Positions 43,361-53,205 of a stretch of 64,000 bases of DNA are shown piece by piece. Source of the stretch: Butyrivibrio fibrisolvens 16/4 (GTDB lineage: Bacteria > Bacillota > Clostridia > Lachnospirales > Lachnospiraceae); assembly GCA_000209815.1 (NCBI GenBank), contig FP929036.1, positions 2,255,627 to 2,319,626 of the forward strand, written 5' to 3'. The notes under the pieces were generated by a model. That model worked only from the letters and a program-made list of their open reading frames with translations. It was not told where the DNA came from and did no database searches. The position numbers and the translations under genes were made by a program. The first letter of the stretch is position 1; each line of letters begins with the position of its first letter.

Positions 43361-44757
43361 TCGCTTAATCTTTCCTGTTGCTGTCTTTTCAAGTGGCTCG
43401 TGAACAATGTTCTTTTTGTAGATACGCTTAAAGATTGGTAAGCGAGTGTTCAATTCGTTGATGTATTCAAGGACTGCATCATCGTGTCCTTCTGATGTAA
43501 ATACTGTGGTGCAGATTCTATCGTTTTCTGCAAACACCTTACATTCCTGAATAAATTCGCATTTATAAAGCTCTTTTTCAAGCTCTTCTGGGCTTACGTT
43601 CTCTCCGCCTGAAAGAATGATAAGATTCTTCTTACGACCTGTAATGTAAACATAGCCTTCATCATCAATATAACCTAAATCACCAGTATGAAGAATTCCA
43701 TCAATAATAGACTTCTTTGTCTCTTCTTCATTTTTGTAATAGCCCTTCATAACGCTAGGACTCTTTACGCAAATTTCGTCATCGATAATAGAAACCTCAA
43801 CACAATTATCTGGGCGACCAACTGATTTAAGATGATTTTGGCAATCAAAATTAAATGTAATGTTTCCGCTGCTTTCTGACATACCGTAGTACTGGCCATA
43901 GTGAATTCCATTTTCCAAGAAGAGCTCAACTGTATTTACATCAATTGGTGCACCTGCTGTAATGACAAGCTTCATCTGACCTAAGCGTTCTAGCTTACCT
44001 CTTAGAATTGATTTCTTCCAAAGATTAAGTGTGGCTGGAATAACTGCAGCTACATCAATAACCTCATTTTCAAGGTCCATAAGCACATTTCCTGGATTCT
44101 TGCTAAGGTATGTAGCACATCCCTTTTCGAAATGTGTTACCCAGCTAAGAAGTCCACCTATATGATAAAATGGAAAATTTGTATATACTCTTAAATTATG
44201 ATCATCCATTGGCACATTATCATCAAATAATGTTTTTTCAATTTCAAACATATTTCCAGCTGAAAGAACTACACCCTTTGGTCTTCCTGTGGTACCGGAA
44301 GTGTAAATCATAAAAGCAGCTTTATTTTTTCGTCTTCAGCAAAATCCTTTAATTCTATCTTGCCACCATTATCCTTAAGGAAATCTGTAAGTGAAAGAAG
44401 CTCAATTTTAGTAGACAAGCTAGCTAACATATCATTATCAGTAATTACACACGCTAGCTCTGCATTTTCTATTTCATAATTAAGTGTATCAATGCTCTCA
44501 CGAATATTAAGAGGAACTGCGATACCTCTGCTAAATACAATGGCAGTGACTAAAGCTACATATTCGTATGTACTATTGCAAAGAATACCTATTCTCTTTC
44601 CTTTTACATCCCCCATCTTCTGAGACAGGTTGTATGCACAGATTTCTGCCTCCTGAAAGAATCTTTCAAAGGAAATATCAAAAGTATTTTCTCCATCTAA
44701 TACTCTATATGCAGTCTGACCGCCATAGTTTTTACCATTTTCGATAAATCTAACCAT
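43358..44757 (-). CDS. AMP-forming acyl-CoA synthetase / ligase (frameshifted)
   Basis: 466 aa if the six-T run at 44325-44330 gains one base; as given it splits into 149 and 317 codons right before the ATP-binding loop. Motifs in the restored chain: RIGILCNSTYEYVALVTAIV, MIYTSGTTGRPKGVVLSAGN (P-loop-like A3), QYYGMSESSG (A5), LHTGDLGYIDDEGYVYITGR (A7, A8) and the last Lys in LEKTATGKIKR (A10). It activates a carboxylic acid as acyl-AMP and loads it onto a thiol, probably the carrier protein encoded next to it. Part of an acyltransferase-carrier-ligase cassette. Confidence 0.85.
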
Positions 44758-44782
44758 TAAAAATTACTCCCTACAAACATTG

Positions 44783-44821
44783 ACTTTCTGCCACGCACCA
44801 TTGGCTTGCAACAGAAAGTCA
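44783..44821 (-). other. intergenic hairpin between carrier-protein and ligase genes
   Basis: Arms GACTTTCTG/CAGAAAGTC with GCCA/TGGC inside form a stem-loop in the 80-base gap between the two genes. There is no T-run, so it may be a processing or stability element setting unequal expression of carrier and ligase. Confidence 0.45.
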
Positions 44822-44837
44822 TAATTTTAATATTATT

Positions 44838-45068
44838 TTATTTTTCAGAAATAAGCTTTACCATATCGCTGACTGTCTCAACCTTTAATAATTCCTGCTC
44901 TGCCACCTTGATTGAAAACTCCTTTTCAATCTTTGATACGATAGACATAATCTCTAACGAAGATAAATCTAAATCATCCATAAATGAGCTAGTCTCTTCG
45001 ATTTCATCCTGAGGAATATCAGCCACATCCTCAATAATTTTTGCAATCTTCTCGAATACTTCTTCCAT
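44838..45068 (-). CDS. acyl carrier protein
   Basis: 76 aa. The phosphopantetheine site is in FMDDLDLSSLEIMSIVSKIE: the motif is D-L-S-S where D-S-L is usual, with the Ser near residue 35. Helix 3 region ends in VETVSDMVKLISEK. It sits between the acyltransferase gene (one base away) and the ligase gene, so it is a dedicated carrier and not the fatty-acid AcpP. Confidence 0.88.
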   Translation of the reverse strand: MEEVFEKIAKIIEDVADIPQDEIEETSSFMDDLDLSSLEIMSIVSKIEKEFSIKVAEQELLKVETVSDMVKLISEK

Positions 45069-46183
45069 TTACTCATCCTCCATATCTTTATTCTTATTCA
45101 TTATCTTTTTGAAAAAGCGACCTTTGAACCAAAGGAAACCATATACCATGGCCAAATCAATAATTACTCTGGTAATAATCAAAATAAGATTTCTCTGCCA
45201 TACTGGTCCCTGCCAATATTTCTCCACAAACCATTCCTGAAAATACAGACCAAATGCCTGAAGCTCGATAGAATGGGCACAAAGCACGTATAAAGAATTT
45301 CTTCCAATATTTCTAAACCAATTAGCAACAGGGCCTTCGTGTCTATTTAAAAGCAATGACCAGTAAATAACGCCTAGAGATACAACTCCATAAGTGAATA
45401 TACAAAGTGGTCCAACTGAATACATCAAATAAGCCATATTGTATACACCGCCTAAGCCCTTAAAGAGGAAGTATGCAAACAATGCCACTAGTGATACAAG
45501 AATCCCCTTCTTTCTGGTGGTAATTGATGTGAAGAACTTTCCTTTTTTTGTAAGATATCCAATGCAAAGATACAACACTGTAATGCATGACTGAGATAAT
45601 GCAAAAGGAAGGCCAGGAGCAAACATCATACTCCAGCCTATACAAGCTATTACACTGGCTGCAATTAATAATTTCTTCCCTGAAAGATAATGTAAAAGCT
45701 GATTAAAAATCAAACTACCAATTACTAATGCAACAAGGAACCAACATGGGCCGCAAGGGCTAAGCATATATTTTCCAATAAAAATAGGCTTAGTAACACC
45801 CAATAGTGCCCCGAGGAAATATAAGCCTGTAGCTTTTATGGTTTCTTTTATACTGCGATGTATGAAGTAATATACACCCAAATGCAATGTGCATGTAATG
45901 ACAATAGTAACTAAAAACGGAATAATAATAGTCTTATAAAGTCTATTGAAGCACTTTTTGAAATCAGTTTTTCTAAAACCGTATCCACTAACAACAAGAA
46001 GTGCAGGCATAGCCGCCTCTCCAACAAAAGTACCGATTACAGCCCAAAAATAAGAAAAAGCACTACTGTCATAATTATCTGTAAGACCACGAGTGTGGCC
46101 AATAATCATACTAAGTAATACAGCCCCTTTTAATAGATCAAACATACCAAGGGTATTTTTGATTACAAATTTCTCTTTTTCAT
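45069..46183 (-). CDS. acyltransferase-3 family membrane protein (N-terminal frameshift)
   Basis: 371 aa from the ATG at 46183, preceded by TTAGGAG, if the five-T run at 46176-46180 gains one base; otherwise translation would need an ATG at 46145 without a ribosome-binding site. About ten membrane helices. Conserved His of the family in SMIIGHTRGLTDN, GEAAMPALLVVSGYGFRKTD, SPCGPCWFLVALVIGSLIFN and NIGRNSLYVLCAHSIE. Such enzymes (OafA/WecH type) add acetyl, succinyl or longer acyl groups to sugars or lipids at the membrane. It is the first gene of the cassette with the carrier protein and ligase. Confidence 0.85.
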
Positions 46184-46264
46184 ATTATTCTCCTAATATT
46201 TATTGCGTATTATCATTTTTACGCAAAATCGCTATTATTATATCTTTAAATCATTTTTTATTCA

Positions 46265-46306
46265 ATAAAAAAGAATGCCGAATTTCTCTCAAAATTCGGC
46301 ATTCTT
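46265..46306 (-). terminator. terminator of the HD-GYP gene
   Basis: The stem AAGAATGCCGAATTT/AAATTCGGCATTCTT has a short loop and is followed by six T on the minus strand, ten bases past the stop codon. Confidence 0.9.
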
Positions 46307-46316
46307 GTATGTATTT

Positions 46317-47411
46317 TTATATACAAGCTCTTATAAATAAATCCGTTCGTTTACTCATATCTACAAAAGAACCATCGTCCAGTTTAACAAGAGGTTGTGA
46401 TAAGGCATTCTTGTAAATCATGCTTATAATTCCTCTGCTATTATCTGATAGCAGCACCCCTGAACCTATGTAGGATTCTGCTATATTCTCCAAAAATACC
46501 TGAAGAATATTTTGATCATATTTGGCCTTATCCTCGCGCTGGAACTGGGCAATAACTTCGAAAGGACAAATTCCCGCCCTGTAGCATCTGTCTGCCGTCA
46601 TAGCATCATAAACATCGGTGATAGCTATGATTTTAGAGAATGGACTAATGAACTCTTTTGAAAGTCCGTAAGGATATCCGGTTCCGTCATTTCTCTCGTG
46701 ATGCTGAAGTGCTGCCAGCTTGATTCTTCTGTCTACTTCCTCGTCCATCAAAAGATTATACCCAAGAAGTGGATGTTCTGCCATTCTGGCAAATTCCTCA
46801 TCATTAAGCCTGTCAGGCTTAGTAAGTATATAATGCGGTACCAGGGATTTACCTATATCGTGGTAAAGACCACACATTGTAAGAACATCCAATTCCTTTT
46901 CATCATAAATGCCAATCCAGCCACCACAGACTCTAGATATAATTGCCACATTTACACAGTGCTGAAATGTGGAAGCATCTAATTCCTGTACATTTAGCAT
47001 CATTGCCATAATACCAAGTCCAGTGGAATGCTTTTCAAAAACATGATGTATCTCTTCTATCAATCCATCACTTTCTATAGGAACCTTGTGTTCTACAAAG
47101 TCTGTAATAATAGCCTCCAGCTTGTCTGTACATTTGTTATAGGCCTTTTTAAACTCCTTAAATTCCTTGCTGTTTTGGATTCTCCAGGATTGTGTCTCAC
47201 CTATAAACTCATCTGGTGCGTCATCATATTTATCAATTGCCTCTTTCTCGTCCTGAATGGCAATCTTGGTGATTCCGTAATAACTTAAATGTAAAAGCTG
47301 CTGGGCCGTAATAGGAGTACCTGGCTCAGCTAAAATCTGACCTCGAGGACTGATAATTCTCTCGCCCAAAATCATTCCTGGTTTAATTTCATTTATATTT
47401 ACTCTTTTCAT
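46317..47411 (-). CDS. HD-GYP domain protein (probable c-di-GMP phosphodiesterase)
   Basis: 364 aa. N-terminal DUF3391-like part (VNINEIKPGMILGERIISPR). HD-GYP from about residue 130: FQHCVNVAIISRVCGGWIGI, CGLYHDIGKSLVPHYILTKP (HD pair), AEHPLLGYNLL, and HHERNDGTGYPYGLSKEFIS (GYP signature), ITDVYDAMTADRCYRAGICP. All metal ligands and the GYP motif are present, so it should hydrolyse c-di-GMP to GMP or pGpG. Single gene, soluble. Confidence 0.92.
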   Translation of the reverse strand: MKRVNINEIKPGMILGERIISPRGQILAEPGTPITAQQLLHLSYYGITKIAIQDEKEAIDKYDDAPDEFIGETQSWRIQNSKEFKEFKKAYNKCTDKLEAIITDFVEHKVPIESDGLIEEIHHVFEKHSTGLGIMAMMLNVQELDASTFQHCVNVAIISRVCGGWIGIYDEKELDVLTMCGLYHDIGKSLVPHYILTKPDRLNDEEFARMAEHPLLGYNLLMDEEVDRRIKLAALQHHERNDGTGYPYGLSKEFISPFSKIIAITDVYDAMTADRCYRAGICPFEVIAQFQREDKAKYDQNILQVFLENIAESYIGSGVLLSDNSRGIISMIYKNALSQPLVKLDDGSFVDMSKRTDLFIRACI

Positions 47412-47513
47412 TTAAGTTCCTCACCTAAACAAACACACACTCTGGGACAAGATAATACTAATATACAAAGGTTAAAACTCTGTGAATTACTGCTTTTTTT
47501 GTTATTTTAGCAA

Positions 47514-47545
47514 CAAAAAACCTCCTCTTTATTAAAAGAGGAGGT
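47514..47545 (-). terminator. terminator of the nucleoside importer operon
   Basis: Stem ACCTCCTCTTT/AAAGAGGAGGT with a four-base loop and six T on the minus strand, 13 bases after the last permease gene. Confidence 0.92.
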
Positions 47546-47557
47546 AATGTTTGAATT

Positions 47558-48502
47558 TTATCTAGCACCCTTATCGTAAGGAATACCCTCTGCCTTAGGA
47601 GCTCGAGAGTTCTGTGATGTAAATGCAAGAACGATAAGTGAAACAATGTATGGGAACATATTGTAAACAGTTCCTGAAATAGGAAGTGCGTGAAGGAATC
47701 CGATTCCCATATATACATTTGAAAGTGAGCGGAACAATGCAAAAAGCACTGCTGACCAAGCAATACGCTCTGGCTTCCACTGACCAAAAATCATAACAGC
47801 AAGAGCAAGGAAACCTGCACCTGCTACACCGTAATCAAAGTGCCATGTAGAGTTGGCTGCACATATGTAGATGATACCACCGAGTCCACCAAGGAAACCT
47901 GACATAAGAACACCGATGTATCTCATAGCATATACATTGATACCAACTGAATCGGCTGCCTGTGGATGCTCACCGCAAGCACGAATTCTAAGAGCAAGCT
48001 TTGTCTTGTAAAAGAATACGATAGCTACTACAAGAAGAACGGCTGCTACTACGATAAACCAGCTAAGCTGGAGTGAACCGACATTGAACATAAATGCATT
48101 ATGTCCTCTGACATAATCAAGCTTTGCAGAGAAATCTGTACCGCCTGAACGAGCTGTGTTAAAGCCCTTTACAATAACTGTAGCTGATGCTGTAGCAAGC
48201 ATGTTAAGAGCTGTACCGATAAGTGTCTGATCAGCCTTAAAGTTGATACAAGCAACTGCAATAAGCAGTGATGAAAGCATACCTGCAACTGCTGCAGCTA
48301 AGAGAGTTAGTACAATAATTGTAAATCTAGATGCATCACTAGGGAGAAGAACCATTACCATTGCACCGGCCATAGCACCAAATACCATGATGCCTTCAAG
48401 ACCAAGATTGATGATACCACTTCGCTCTGAGAACATACCTCCCAAGGCTACTAAGATAAGTACTGCAGAAAAGATAAGTGTGTACTGAATAAGTAATACC
48501 AT
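47558..48502 (-). CDS. nucleoside ABC transporter permease 2 (YufQ/BmpC-partner type)
   Basis: 314 aa, 8-9 membrane helices of the BPD_transp_2 family: ALGGMFSERSGIINLGLEGI with MVFGAMAGA near the N-terminus, ACGEHPQAADSVGINVYAMR (ATPase contact loop) and GGLGGIIYICAANSTWHFDY. Last gene of the BMP-type importer; two bases after the first permease gene. Confidence 0.92.
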   Translation of the reverse strand: MVLLIQYTLIFSAVLILVALGGMFSERSGIINLGLEGIMVFGAMAGAMVMVLLPSDASRFTIIVLTLLAAAVAGMLSSLLIAVACINFKADQTLIGTALNMLATASATVIVKGFNTARSGGTDFSAKLDYVRGHNAFMFNVGSLQLSWFIVVAAVLLVVAIVFFYKTKLALRIRACGEHPQAADSVGINVYAMRYIGVLMSGFLGGLGGIIYICAANSTWHFDYGVAGAGFLALAVMIFGQWKPERIAWSAVLFALFRSLSNVYMGIGFLHALPISGTVYNMFPYIVSLIVLAFTSQNSRAPKAEGIPYDKGAR

Positions 48503-48504
48503 TT

Positions 48505-49650
48505 CTACACCTCCTTTTCTTCAGCTTTATCAGCTGGTTTTGCTGGCTCAGCATTGGCATTAACCTTTACCTTGCCAGGTCTGTTAAGTATTGTTCTAAA
48601 GAATAATACGAATCCGCAGAGGTAGATAATGATTGAAATCATAAGGTCTGCAACCTGTGGATTGTAATAGTTTGTGTTGAGGTACTGACCACCAAGTGTG
48701 ATGTACTCAACAAAAAGTCCTGCAATGATGGCTCCGATTGGGTGAAGACCACCAAGGAATGCAACAGCGATACCGCTGAAGCCCATACCAGGAACAGATG
48801 AAGCAATCTTGAAGTGCTCAACACCTGTGAGGTAATACAAGCCAGCAGCCATACCTGCGATAGCACCTGAAATAACAAGAGTGAGAATGATGTTTCTCTT
48901 TGCATTCATACCTGAATACTTAGCTGCCTCTTTGTTGTGTCCTGTAGCCTTAAGCTCATAACCAAATGTTGTCTTGTTTAATACAACAAGAATAATGATT
49001 GCAACAATAACTGTAATTGGAATAGCAATAGTCATATACTGATTGCCACCAAAGAAATCCTGCATAAATCCTGGAAGAAGACCTGAAGGATTTACATCGC
49101 TAATCTCATATGTCTCAGACTTACTCTGATTCATACATTTTGCACCACCAAGGATGATGTTACAAATATAAAGGCCAATCCAGTTAAGCATGATTCCGGC
49201 GATAACCTCATTTACATTGAAGAACGCCTTGAAGCATCCTGCGATAAAGCCCCAAACTGCACCAGCAACAATAGCTGCAAGAATGCAAAGTGCCCAGTTC
49301 CAACCAAGAGCAAGTGAAGTGTAAAGGCTGGCAATAATACCTACTGTATACTGTCCAGCAACACCGATATTGAAGAGGCCTGCCTTATAAGCGAAGAGAA
49401 TAGCCTCTGCACAAAGGATAACAGGTACTGACTTTACTAAGAAAGAACCCATATACTTCATAAGAGTATTAGTGCTGGCAATACGATATTTAAAGAAGTT
49501 GGTAAGGATGGCTGCCATACCCTCACCAGCGTGCTCTGCATTCATAAAGCAGAGAATAATATAACCTAAAACGATACCTAAAACTGCACACAAAACTGAA
49601 GCAAGTAATGTCTGTACTGCTGGTCGTTTAAAGAAGCTTGTCTTTTCCAT
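48505..49650 (-). CDS. nucleoside ABC transporter permease 1 (YufP type)
   Basis: 381 aa, about ten helices. Family signatures: AYKAGLFNIGVAGQYTVGII, NEVIAGIMLNWIGLYICNII, ATGHNKEAAKYSGMNAKRNI (EAA-like loop) and GFSGIAVAFLGGLHPIGAII. A charged Ala/Lys C-terminal tail ends in AEEKEV. Its start shares a base with the ATPase stop (49650), so it is coupled. Confidence 0.92.
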   Translation of the reverse strand: MEKTSFFKRPAVQTLLASVLCAVLGIVLGYIILCFMNAEHAGEGMAAILTNFFKYRIASTNTLMKYMGSFLVKSVPVILCAEAILFAYKAGLFNIGVAGQYTVGIIASLYTSLALGWNWALCILAAIVAGAVWGFIAGCFKAFFNVNEVIAGIMLNWIGLYICNIILGGAKCMNQSKSETYEISDVNPSGLLPGFMQDFFGGNQYMTIAIPITVIVAIIILVVLNKTTFGYELKATGHNKEAAKYSGMNAKRNIILTLVISGAIAGMAAGLYYLTGVEHFKIASSVPGMGFSGIAVAFLGGLHPIGAIIAGLFVEYITLGGQYLNTNYYNPQVADLMISIIIYLCGFVLFFRTILNRPGKVKVNANAEPAKPADKAEEKEV

Positions 49651-51188
49651 TACTTAGCCTCCTTTCTGTCGTCACGTTTAGCGCCTGACATATATAATCC
49701 TAATTCCTGAAGTGTTGTTTTCTTTGGATCAACCTCACCAACAATCTCACCTTCATACATAACAAGGATTCTGTCTGAAAGATTCATAACCTCGTCCAAC
49801 TCAAGAGAAACAAGAAGAATAGCCTTGCCTGCATCTCTCTCCTTAACGATTTCTTTATGAATATATTCGATAGCACCAACATCAAGACCACGGGTAGGCT
49901 GTACAGCAATGAGTAACTCGTGCTGTCTATCCATCTCACGAGCTACGATAGCCTTCTGCTGATTACCACCTGACATTGAACGAACAATAGTCTTTGCACC
50001 CTGTCCTGAACGAACATCAAATGCCTGAGTAAGTCTGTCTGAGTACTTTCTCATATCAGCCTTCTTGATAATACCGTGCTTTGAGAACTCTGGCTCAAAG
50101 TATCTCTGGAGAATCATATTCTCCTCCAATGTATAATCAAGAACAAGACCGTGCTTATGTCTATCCTCAGGAATGTGGCTCATTCCGTGAGTGTTCTTGT
50201 AACGAATAGACTTCTTAGTGATGTCTTCGCCACAAAGAGTAATCTTACCGCTTGAAATGTCATCGAGACCTGTAAGAGCTCCAACGAACTCGGTCTGACC
50301 ATTTCCATCGATACCTGCGATACAAACGATTTCACCAGCGCGAACATTGAATGAAACGTTGTGAACAGCATCATTAGAATGAAGCTTGCTCTTAACACAA
50401 ACATTCTCAACCTTGAGAACTTCGTCTGTAGGCTTAGCCTCCTCCTTATCAACAGCGAACTTTACATTACGTCCTACCATCATAGAAGAAAGCTCTTCCT
50501 TAGTAGTGTTCTTAACGTCTACTGTACCGATGTACTTTCCTTTTCTGAGGATTGAACATCTGTCATCAACTTCCATGATTTCGTTAAGCTTGTGAGTGAT
50601 GAAAAGGATTGACTTACCTTCTGCAGCAAGGTCCTTCATAATCTTCATAAGCTCCTCGATTTCCTGTGGAGTAAGAACAGCGGTAGGCTCATCAAAGATA
50701 AGAATATCATTATCTCTGTAAAGCATCTTAAGAATCTCGACACGCTGCTGCATACCAACAGTGATATCCTCGATCATAGCATCCGGGTCTACCTTGAGGT
50801 TGTACTTGTTAGACAGATCTATAACCTTCTTACGTGCTTCAGCCTTTGTCAAGAAACCAAATTTGCTAGGCTCAGAACCAAGGATAATGTTGTCAAGAAC
50901 TGTGAAAATATCAACCAGCATGAAATGCTGATGTACCATACCAATACCAAGATCAGTAGCGTCGTTAGGATTGTTAATCTTAACTTCCTTACCGTCCTTT
51001 TTAATAACTCCCTTTTCTGGTGTGTAAAGTCCGAATAAAACACTCATAAGAGTAGATTTTCCGGCTCCATTCTCCCCGAGAAGTGCATGTATCTCGCCAC
51101 GCTTTAACTGCAAAGTGATATCGTCATTTGCAATAATGCCTGGAAACTCTTTTGTAATATGCAGCATCTCAATTACGTAATCTTCCAT
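49650..51188 (-). CDS. nucleoside ABC transporter ATPase (duplicated, YufO type)
   Basis: 512 aa with two ABC domains. Domain 1: Walker A GENGAGKSTLMSVLFG, Walker B ILIFDEPTAVLTPQEI; its signature (TVGMQQRVEIL) departs from LSGGQ. Domain 2: IDGNGQTEFVGALTGLDDIS (degenerate Walker A), MSGGNQQKAIVAREM (signature) and an aberrant Walker B (AVQPTRGLDVGAI). This asymmetric pair is typical of sugar/nucleoside importers (RbsA, YufO), which have one working ATP site. Provides energy for the two permeases downstream. Confidence 0.94.
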   Translation of the reverse strand: MEDYVIEMLHITKEFPGIIANDDITLQLKRGEIHALLGENGAGKSTLMSVLFGLYTPEKGVIKKDGKEVKINNPNDATDLGIGMVHQHFMLVDIFTVLDNIILGSEPSKFGFLTKAEARKKVIDLSNKYNLKVDPDAMIEDITVGMQQRVEILKMLYRDNDILIFDEPTAVLTPQEIEELMKIMKDLAAEGKSILFITHKLNEIMEVDDRCSILRKGKYIGTVDVKNTTKEELSSMMVGRNVKFAVDKEEAKPTDEVLKVENVCVKSKLHSNDAVHNVSFNVRAGEIVCIAGIDGNGQTEFVGALTGLDDISSGKITLCGEDITKKSIRYKNTHGMSHIPEDRHKHGLVLDYTLEENMILQRYFEPEFSKHGIIKKADMRKYSDRLTQAFDVRSGQGAKTIVRSMSGGNQQKAIVAREMDRQHELLIAVQPTRGLDVGAIEYIHKEIVKERDAGKAILLVSLELDEVMNLSDRILVMYEGEIVGEVDPKKTTLQELGLYMSGAKRDDRKEAK

Positions 51189-51320
51189 CGCAATACACCT
51201 TTCTAAATGTATTAATAATTCTGATATTGCCTCTGCCTAGAAGTGCAAAACCATAGAAAACATCATTATACTTCCCTCATTGATAATAATGTTTTATATA
51301 GCTTTGATAATTCTAAAAAT

Positions 51321-51448
51321 AAGGGAAGGTATAAAACCTTCCCTTATAAAATGTTCTTAAAAGAGAACGGGAAGACGCACATATTATAAATTTGCTCTGC
51401 AAATGGATGTGCGTCGTGGCAAGTCATTTTAGTGCCTTGCACTAAAAT
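51321..51448 (-). other. three consecutive hairpins between bmp and the ATPase gene
   Basis: AAGGGAAGGT/ACCTTCCCTT (51321-51345), GACGCACAT/ATGTGCGTC (51374-51415) and ATTTTAGTGC/GCACTAAAAT (51426-51448) fill the 269-base gap between the binding-protein gene and the ATPase. The first to be transcribed (51426-51448) begins about ten bases past the bmp stop codon. Such structures usually protect or partly terminate the abundant binding-protein mRNA, giving it higher expression than the membrane components. Confidence 0.6.
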
Positions 51449-51457
51449 AACATGCTC

Positions 51458-52642
51458 TTAATGTATATTATCGAACTCAGTAACCTTGATTTCTGTAGAA
51501 GGCATAGCATCTGTTGAGTTGCTAACCTTAACTGTTCCATCGTTCATAGCAGCAACAAGTGCCTTGTAATCATCAACTGTGAAGTTTGTCATTGTCCAAC
51601 CATCCATTGGAAGCTGTACATAGTTGAGTGAAGGATCTGTACCTGATACGATACCAAGGTTTTCAATCTTTCCAGAGTAATTTGCCCAGTTACCAGCGAA
51701 TACATCTGTAAGTGTTGCATCAACTGTAGCTGCAAGACCCTTCATAGCTGAAGTTACGCAAAGACCCTTAACCCCGTAAGCGTTTTCGATTGTACCAGAC
51801 TGATCAACGTCAACACCGATAACCTTGCCGTCAACACCTGGCTTTGTAGCTGCTTCGCAAGCTGATGTGTAGATACCACCGCCGCAAGCAAATACGATTT
51901 CTGTACCATTTGAATACCATGTATCCATCTGAGCTGTGATAGCATCATCACCGTAGAACTGACCACCATATACATAGTTTACAGCTACGTCTGAAGCGTT
52001 GCCAAGCTCAACTGCTGCATCGTTACATCCCTGAACGAAACCAAATCCATAACGGATAACTGCAGGAACTGCCATACCGCCAAGGAAACCAAGCTTTGTG
52101 TAGCCTTCCTTAACTGCTGCATAACCTGCCATGTAACCAGCAAGCTCTTCCTGATATGTGAATGAGCAAACATTCTCTGGAAGTGTATCCATACCTGCGC
52201 CCTGGAAATCACCTTCGCTACAGTCAAGTGCGATGATTGTAACGTTTGGATAATCCTCAGCAACCTGAGCGATCATACCTGCGAAAAGGTAACCTGGAAC
52301 GATGATTACGTTGTAACCATCTGTAACAGCGTTCTCAAATGAAGCGACACGAGCATCATCTGAATCCTCTGTTGGCTTATAGTACTGGAAATCTACTCCA
52401 TTTTTCTCAGCAAATGCCTTTGAAGCCTCGTAAGTTGTCTGGTTGAATGACATATCTGTGATATCACCAGAATCTGTAATCATAGCGATTTTCTTATCGC
52501 TAGCTGCAGCATCTGCTGCCCCCTCTTCTGTAGCTGTAGTAGCATCTGAAGCAGAATCGCTTGATGAAGATGAACCACAACCTACAAACATAGTAGCTAC
52601 CATTGAAGCTACAAGAAGTACGCTTAATAACTTCTTTTTCAT
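51458..52642 (-). CDS. BMP-family nucleoside-binding lipoprotein
   Basis: 394 aa from the ATG at 52642 (AGGAGG upstream); an in-frame start 11 codons earlier lacks a site. Lipobox MFVGC near residue 20, then a Ser/Ala/Glu linker. BMP (Med/PnrA) pattern: KIAMITDSGDITDMSFNQTT, YEASKAFAEKNGVDFQYYKP, GYNVIIVPGYLFAGMIAQVA, KLGFLGGMAVPAVIRYGFGF and KVIGVDVDQSG. These proteins bind purine or pyrimidine nucleosides. With cdd upstream and deoC nearby it fits nucleoside uptake. Confidence 0.93.
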   Translation of the reverse strand: MKKKLLSVLLVASMVATMFVGCGSSSSSDSASDATTATEEGAADAAASDKKIAMITDSGDITDMSFNQTTYEASKAFAEKNGVDFQYYKPTEDSDDARVASFENAVTDGYNVIIVPGYLFAGMIAQVAEDYPNVTIIALDCSEGDFQGAGMDTLPENVCSFTYQEELAGYMAGYAAVKEGYTKLGFLGGMAVPAVIRYGFGFVQGCNDAAVELGNASDVAVNYVYGGQFYGDDAITAQMDTWYSNGTEIVFACGGGIYTSACEAATKPGVDGKVIGVDVDQSGTIENAYGVKGLCVTSAMKGLAATVDATLTDVFAGNWANYSGKIENLGIVSGTDPSLNYVQLPMDGWTMTNFTVDDYKALVAAMNDGTVKVSNSTDAMPSTEIKVTEFDNIH

Positions 52643-52743
52643 TCTTTTAATTCCTCCTATTAAATACGTTTCCACTTGTTATATGAAAACACCTAAATAA
52701 AATTATAAATTTATTTAGAGTATTTTTCAAGGATATTAGCGCA

Positions 52744-53205
52744 TTAGTGAGCTAAATTTTCGGGTCCAAAACCTAATGGGAGTAATTCTGAAAGGGTCAT
52801 TGTAGTAATATGCACCATCTCCTCAGAAAGTGTGTCTAAACTGTGAACATCATCCACCTCTGCCAAAATGACGTTAAAGGTTTCTGGATTAACAAACTCT
52901 CGAAGGACCTGTCTACATACACCACAAGGAGCACAAAGTGGAAGTGTTTTAAGATTATCCATACCGCCTACAATAGCTATGGCAGAAAAATCTTTATAGC
53001 CTTCACTGACTGCCTTGAAAACTGCAGTACGTTCTGCACAATTTGTAGGAGTATAACCTGCGTTTTCCACATTACAGCCTTTGAATACTGTACCGTCTGT
53101 GGATAAAAGGGCTGCTCCTACCTTGTGATGTGAATATGGTGTATACGCCATTTCTCTAGCCTCAAGGGCTAATTTAATCAACTCAAAATCTGTCAAACTA
53201 GTCAC
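52744..53205 (-). CDS. cdd: cytidine deaminase
   Basis: 153 aa, tetrameric small CDA type. Zinc site: Cys in NAGYTPTNCAERTAVFKAVS (with the catalytic Glu) and the Cys pair in CAPCGVCRQVLREF. N-terminal YTPYSHHKVGAALLSTDG binds the nucleoside. It deaminates cytidine and deoxycytidine to uridines. It overlaps the TPR gene by eight bases and precedes the nucleoside importer, forming a salvage block. Confidence 0.94.
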   Translation of the reverse strand: MTSLTDFELIKLALEAREMAYTPYSHHKVGAALLSTDGTVFKGCNVENAGYTPTNCAERTAVFKAVSEGYKDFSAIAIVGGMDNLKTLPLCAPCGVCRQVLREFVNPETFNVILAEVDDVHSLDTLSEEMVHITTMTLSELLPLGFGPENLAH

